Shown: positions 62,136 through 64,000 of the stretch, one piece after another | How positions within the stretch are numbered: the first letter of the stretch is position 1 | Layout: each line of letters opens with the position of its first letter | Assembly: GCA_029907255.1 (NCBI GenBank) | Contig: JARYMF010000010.1 | Coordinates: 1 to 64,000 of the forward strand | Direction of reading: 5' to 3' | From: Armatimonadota bacterium | GTDB taxonomy: Bacteria > Armatimonadota > UBA5829 > DTJY01 | Length of the DNA stretch: 64,000 nt | Program-made: the position numbers and the translations under genes | Notes under the pieces: generated by a model | Told to the model about the DNA's origin: nothing | The model's database searches: none | Seen by the model: the letters and a program-made list of their open reading frames with translations, nothing else

Positions 62136-62164
62136 GTGTAATTGATAAACACCCATGGTGTCAA
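62136..62164 (-). promoter_or_regulatory. Candidate promoter of the 60035 gene
   Basis: Minus strand: perfect TTGACA (62164-62159), a 17-base spacer and TTACAC (62141-62136), a poor -10. It lies in the only wide gap (155 bases) of the array. Confidence 0.35.
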
Positions 62165-62251
62165 ACGAGACTAACCCTGGCGTCTTCCATTTAACCTGCA
62201 GGGGATCAAATGATTTGAGGATAATATTTCTGAATATCTCTGGCGGTGCAA

Positions 62252-64000
62252 TTACTCACTCTCAGGCTTTGGCATTTTCTGTGATAGCGCCTGAATAAAA
62301 TCTGAGTTTGGCTCCATGCCATACTTTCTTGCAAGAATGACCTCGCGCCATGCTTTGGCATAATCCCCACTTCTAAAATAAGCCACAGCCAAATTGTTGT
62401 GTGCCTCTGCTAGGTCAGGTTTGAGCCTAATCACTTCGAGGTATTCGCAAATCGCATCTTTGGCCCTGCCAGCTTGATAAAGAACATTGCCAAGCGACAA
62501 GCGAATTTTTGGGTCTTCCGGCTCCAAAGCAACAGCAGCCGAGTAATGTTCGATTGCCTCATCAAACTTACCTTTCTGAGCTAGCGAATCGGCAAGCAGA
62601 ACGTGCGCGATTGCAAAGTTAGGTGCAATCCTCACAGCCTCATAAAACTCCATGATAGCCTCGTCCTCATTGCCCTGCTGTTTAAGCGCCATCCCAAGGT
62701 TCTTATGTGCCATAACATCCCTGGGATTTACAGCAAGCACCTGTCTAAACTCCTCAATCGCCTCGTCAAGCTTCCCCTGCCTGGCAAGGGCAATTCCTAG
62801 GTTATTTCGCACATATGTATAGTCAGGTTTCATATCCAGTGCTCGCTCAAATTGCGAGATTGCCTCATCAAGCTTGCCTACGGCCAGGTAGCTAACACCA
62901 AGATTTCCTGGACCTTCAGGCGTTACAGCAGGGATTGGGTAAGGAACAAGAGACAGCGCCAAGATTGGAACCACGCAACCAACCAGCCGCACTAACACAC
63001 CAATGTCTCGCTCCCGAGCAGCTTTCAGCGCTTGGACAACCCCAAACCCGGCAAATATCGCCAGTGCCGGTACTGCTGGAGCTCTGTATCTAGAACTAAC
63101 CGAAAAGATGACCAGGCTAAGGAATATGGAAACCACATAAAGGGCAACTAGGTTTGTCTCTCGAGGCATGCCTTTTAAAAGCCCTCGAAGGAAACCAAAG
63201 AGTGCTAAGCCGGCAAGCAAAGGAAATGGCAAAACTAAAAAACGCAGTATGGGTATAATTTCTTGCTCAAGGTAAAAGTTATAGCTACATCTTGATTCCC
63301 TATTGTGGAGAGACCAAACCACCTTGCGCACTAGAAGCCATACAAATTCACCAGGGTGGTCGCGAATAAACTTAATACCTTGCCCAAACCAATATGCAGC
63401 AGATTCAGACTGCTTCACTGGATGGCCGAGAGCTTTAGCCGCAAGAGCCATCTCTTCTTCGCGCTGGGCACCTATCGAACCGCTGAACCCCGGAAGCGGC
63501 GCAGAAACGCCGTTTGCATACTCGTTATTTCCCTGAGCAAAGACGATGCCTCCATTTGACGAAATCAAGACAAAGTCATTACCAACAAAGTAGTTTCGCA
63601 TGGTGACCGGCAATATCGCTAATACGACTCCAAGCACCATTGGAAGAACACTTTTTGCTAAGGAACCTGTTTCCCGCTGTGATAGGAATACCCACCCGAT
63701 AAATATGACAGCAGTTAAAAGTGCGTTCGCTCTGCACACCGCACTCAAGCCTAGTAGGATTCCACAAACAAGGAATTTTGGTACACTTTGCCGCTCAAGC
63801 GCGATCAGCAATAAAAGAATGGACCCAAGGTTCAGCGCTACCGAAAGCGTCTCGGTCATAATCTTTGGTTCAAGATAGATTAGAGGTCCGTAAAAGAGCA
63901 TGAAGATAACCGCGAAAATTCCCGAAGTATGCCCCACAAGCTTTCGTGCAATCAAGTAGACCATGAATGTATTAAGGACTCCCAGGATCATTTGAAAAAC
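62252..64000 (-). CDS. Family-39-like glycosyltransferase with C-terminal TPRs (5' end off the right edge)
   Basis: At least 582 residues. The frame stays open to the right edge (codons GTT TTT CAA precede the ATG at 63991), and the homologous FQAILGVFN of the 60035 protein starts about 110 residues in, so roughly that many residues are missing. YGPLIYLEPKIMTETL, VRNYFVGNDFVLISSNGG and ALGHPVKQSESAAYWFG match its neighbour. Six or seven TPRs lead to DFIQALSQKMPKPESE. Confidence 0.85.
   Translation of the reverse strand, partial: VFQMILGVLNTFMVYLIARKLVGHTSGIFAVIFMLFYGPLIYLEPKIMTETLSVALNLGSILLLLIALERQSVPKFLVCGILLGLSAVCRANALLTAVIFIGWVFLSQRETGSLAKSVLPMVLGVVLAILPVTMRNYFVGNDFVLISSNGGIVFAQGNNEYANGVSAPLPGFSGSIGAQREEEMALAAKALGHPVKQSESAAYWFGQGIKFIRDHPGEFVWLLVRKVVWSLHNRESRCSYNFYLEQEIIPILRFLVLPFPLLAGLALFGFLRGLLKGMPRETNLVALYVVSIFLSLVIFSVSSRYRAPAVPALAIFAGFGVVQALKAARERDIGVLVRLVGCVVPILALSLVPYPIPAVTPEGPGNLGVSYLAVGKLDEAISQFERALDMKPDYTYVRNNLGIALARQGKLDEAIEEFRQVLAVNPRDVMAHKNLGMALKQQGNEDEAIMEFYEAVRIAPNFAIAHVLLADSLAQKGKFDEAIEHYSAAVALEPEDPKIRLSLGNVLYQAGRAKDAICEYLEVIRLKPDLAEAHNNLAVAYFRSGDYAKAWREVILARKYGMEPNSDFIQALSQKMPKPESE

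Noticed and set aside
1-64000. tRNA, rRNA, CRISPR arrays, insertion sequences and transposases
   Set aside because: No cloverleaf with intergenic T-loop sequence, no repeat-spacer series and no transposase-like frames were found by reading the intergenic gaps and listed frames.

Overview
The window reads as a chromosomal segment of an uncultured, diderm, free-living bacterium of moderate G+C. Armatimonadota is my best guess, with Planctomycetota or Poribacteria-like lineages as alternatives. The guess rests on a prepilin-like protein with an H-x9-DG-type tail, an S8 protease with OB-like C-terminal repeats, a copper-amine-oxidase-N stalk protein, and an outer-membrane Wzi barrel carrying an SLH domain. 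This is inference from protein style; there is no rRNA or tRNA in the window. I see no mobile element or CRISPR array.

Region 1 (1-16.5 kb) is mixed. It holds a large glycosidase-like protein running off the left edge, a secreted subtilisin-like protease, transketolase, an overlapping three-gene unit (nucleotidyltransferase, adenosine deaminase, TIM-barrel isomerase), a stalk-domain protein, 8-oxoguanine glycosylase, a phosphoesterase, an LCP-family ligase, a prepilin-like protein with a long leader, and a stand-alone CHASE2 membrane protein.

Region 2 (16.6-40.9 kb, all minus strand) is a surface-polysaccharide locus headed by a near-consensus promoter at 40939-40968. From its 5' end it encodes Wza-type export protein, Wzz-type chain-length protein, nucleotide-sugar dehydrogenase, DegT aminotransferase, an ATP-grasp/methyltransferase fusion, a ParB-like protein of unknown role, a methyltransferase, Wzx flippase, five glycosyltransferases (two GT4, one GT2, two GT4), a Wzy/WaaL-type polymerase or ligase, two dTDP-sugar enzymes, a heptose module (hddA-gmhA-gmhB), an SLH-Wzi outer-membrane barrel and a second GHMP kinase. 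Transketolase from region 1 can supply sedoheptulose-7-phosphate to the heptose module. Wzx, Wzy, Wzz and Wza suggest Wzy-dependent assembly, with Wzi and LCP proteins as attachment factors.

Region 3 (41-47.8 kb, minus) has a phosphodiester glycosidase, a GlmL-like ASKHA ATPase with a partner of unknown function and no mutase nearby, a small HTH protein and a parvulin-type foldase. Region 4 (48.2-56.1 kb) has a two-domain esterase, an MFS transporter, an ECF sigma / anti-sigma / RseB-like / Cys-rich protein operon, and a sialidase-like protein. Region 5 (56.2-64 kb, minus) is a tandem array of four polytopic glycosyltransferase-like proteins with C-terminal TPR repeats, forming two paralogous pairs that share one C-terminal tail; the last runs off the right edge.

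The candidates I consider most likely to be new biology are the 31.7-35.2 kb glycan-modification genes, the GlmL-partner-HTH module, and the ECF operon ending in a protein with two Cys-rich repeats. Start sites were chosen from ribosome-binding sites and signal peptides where these could be seen.
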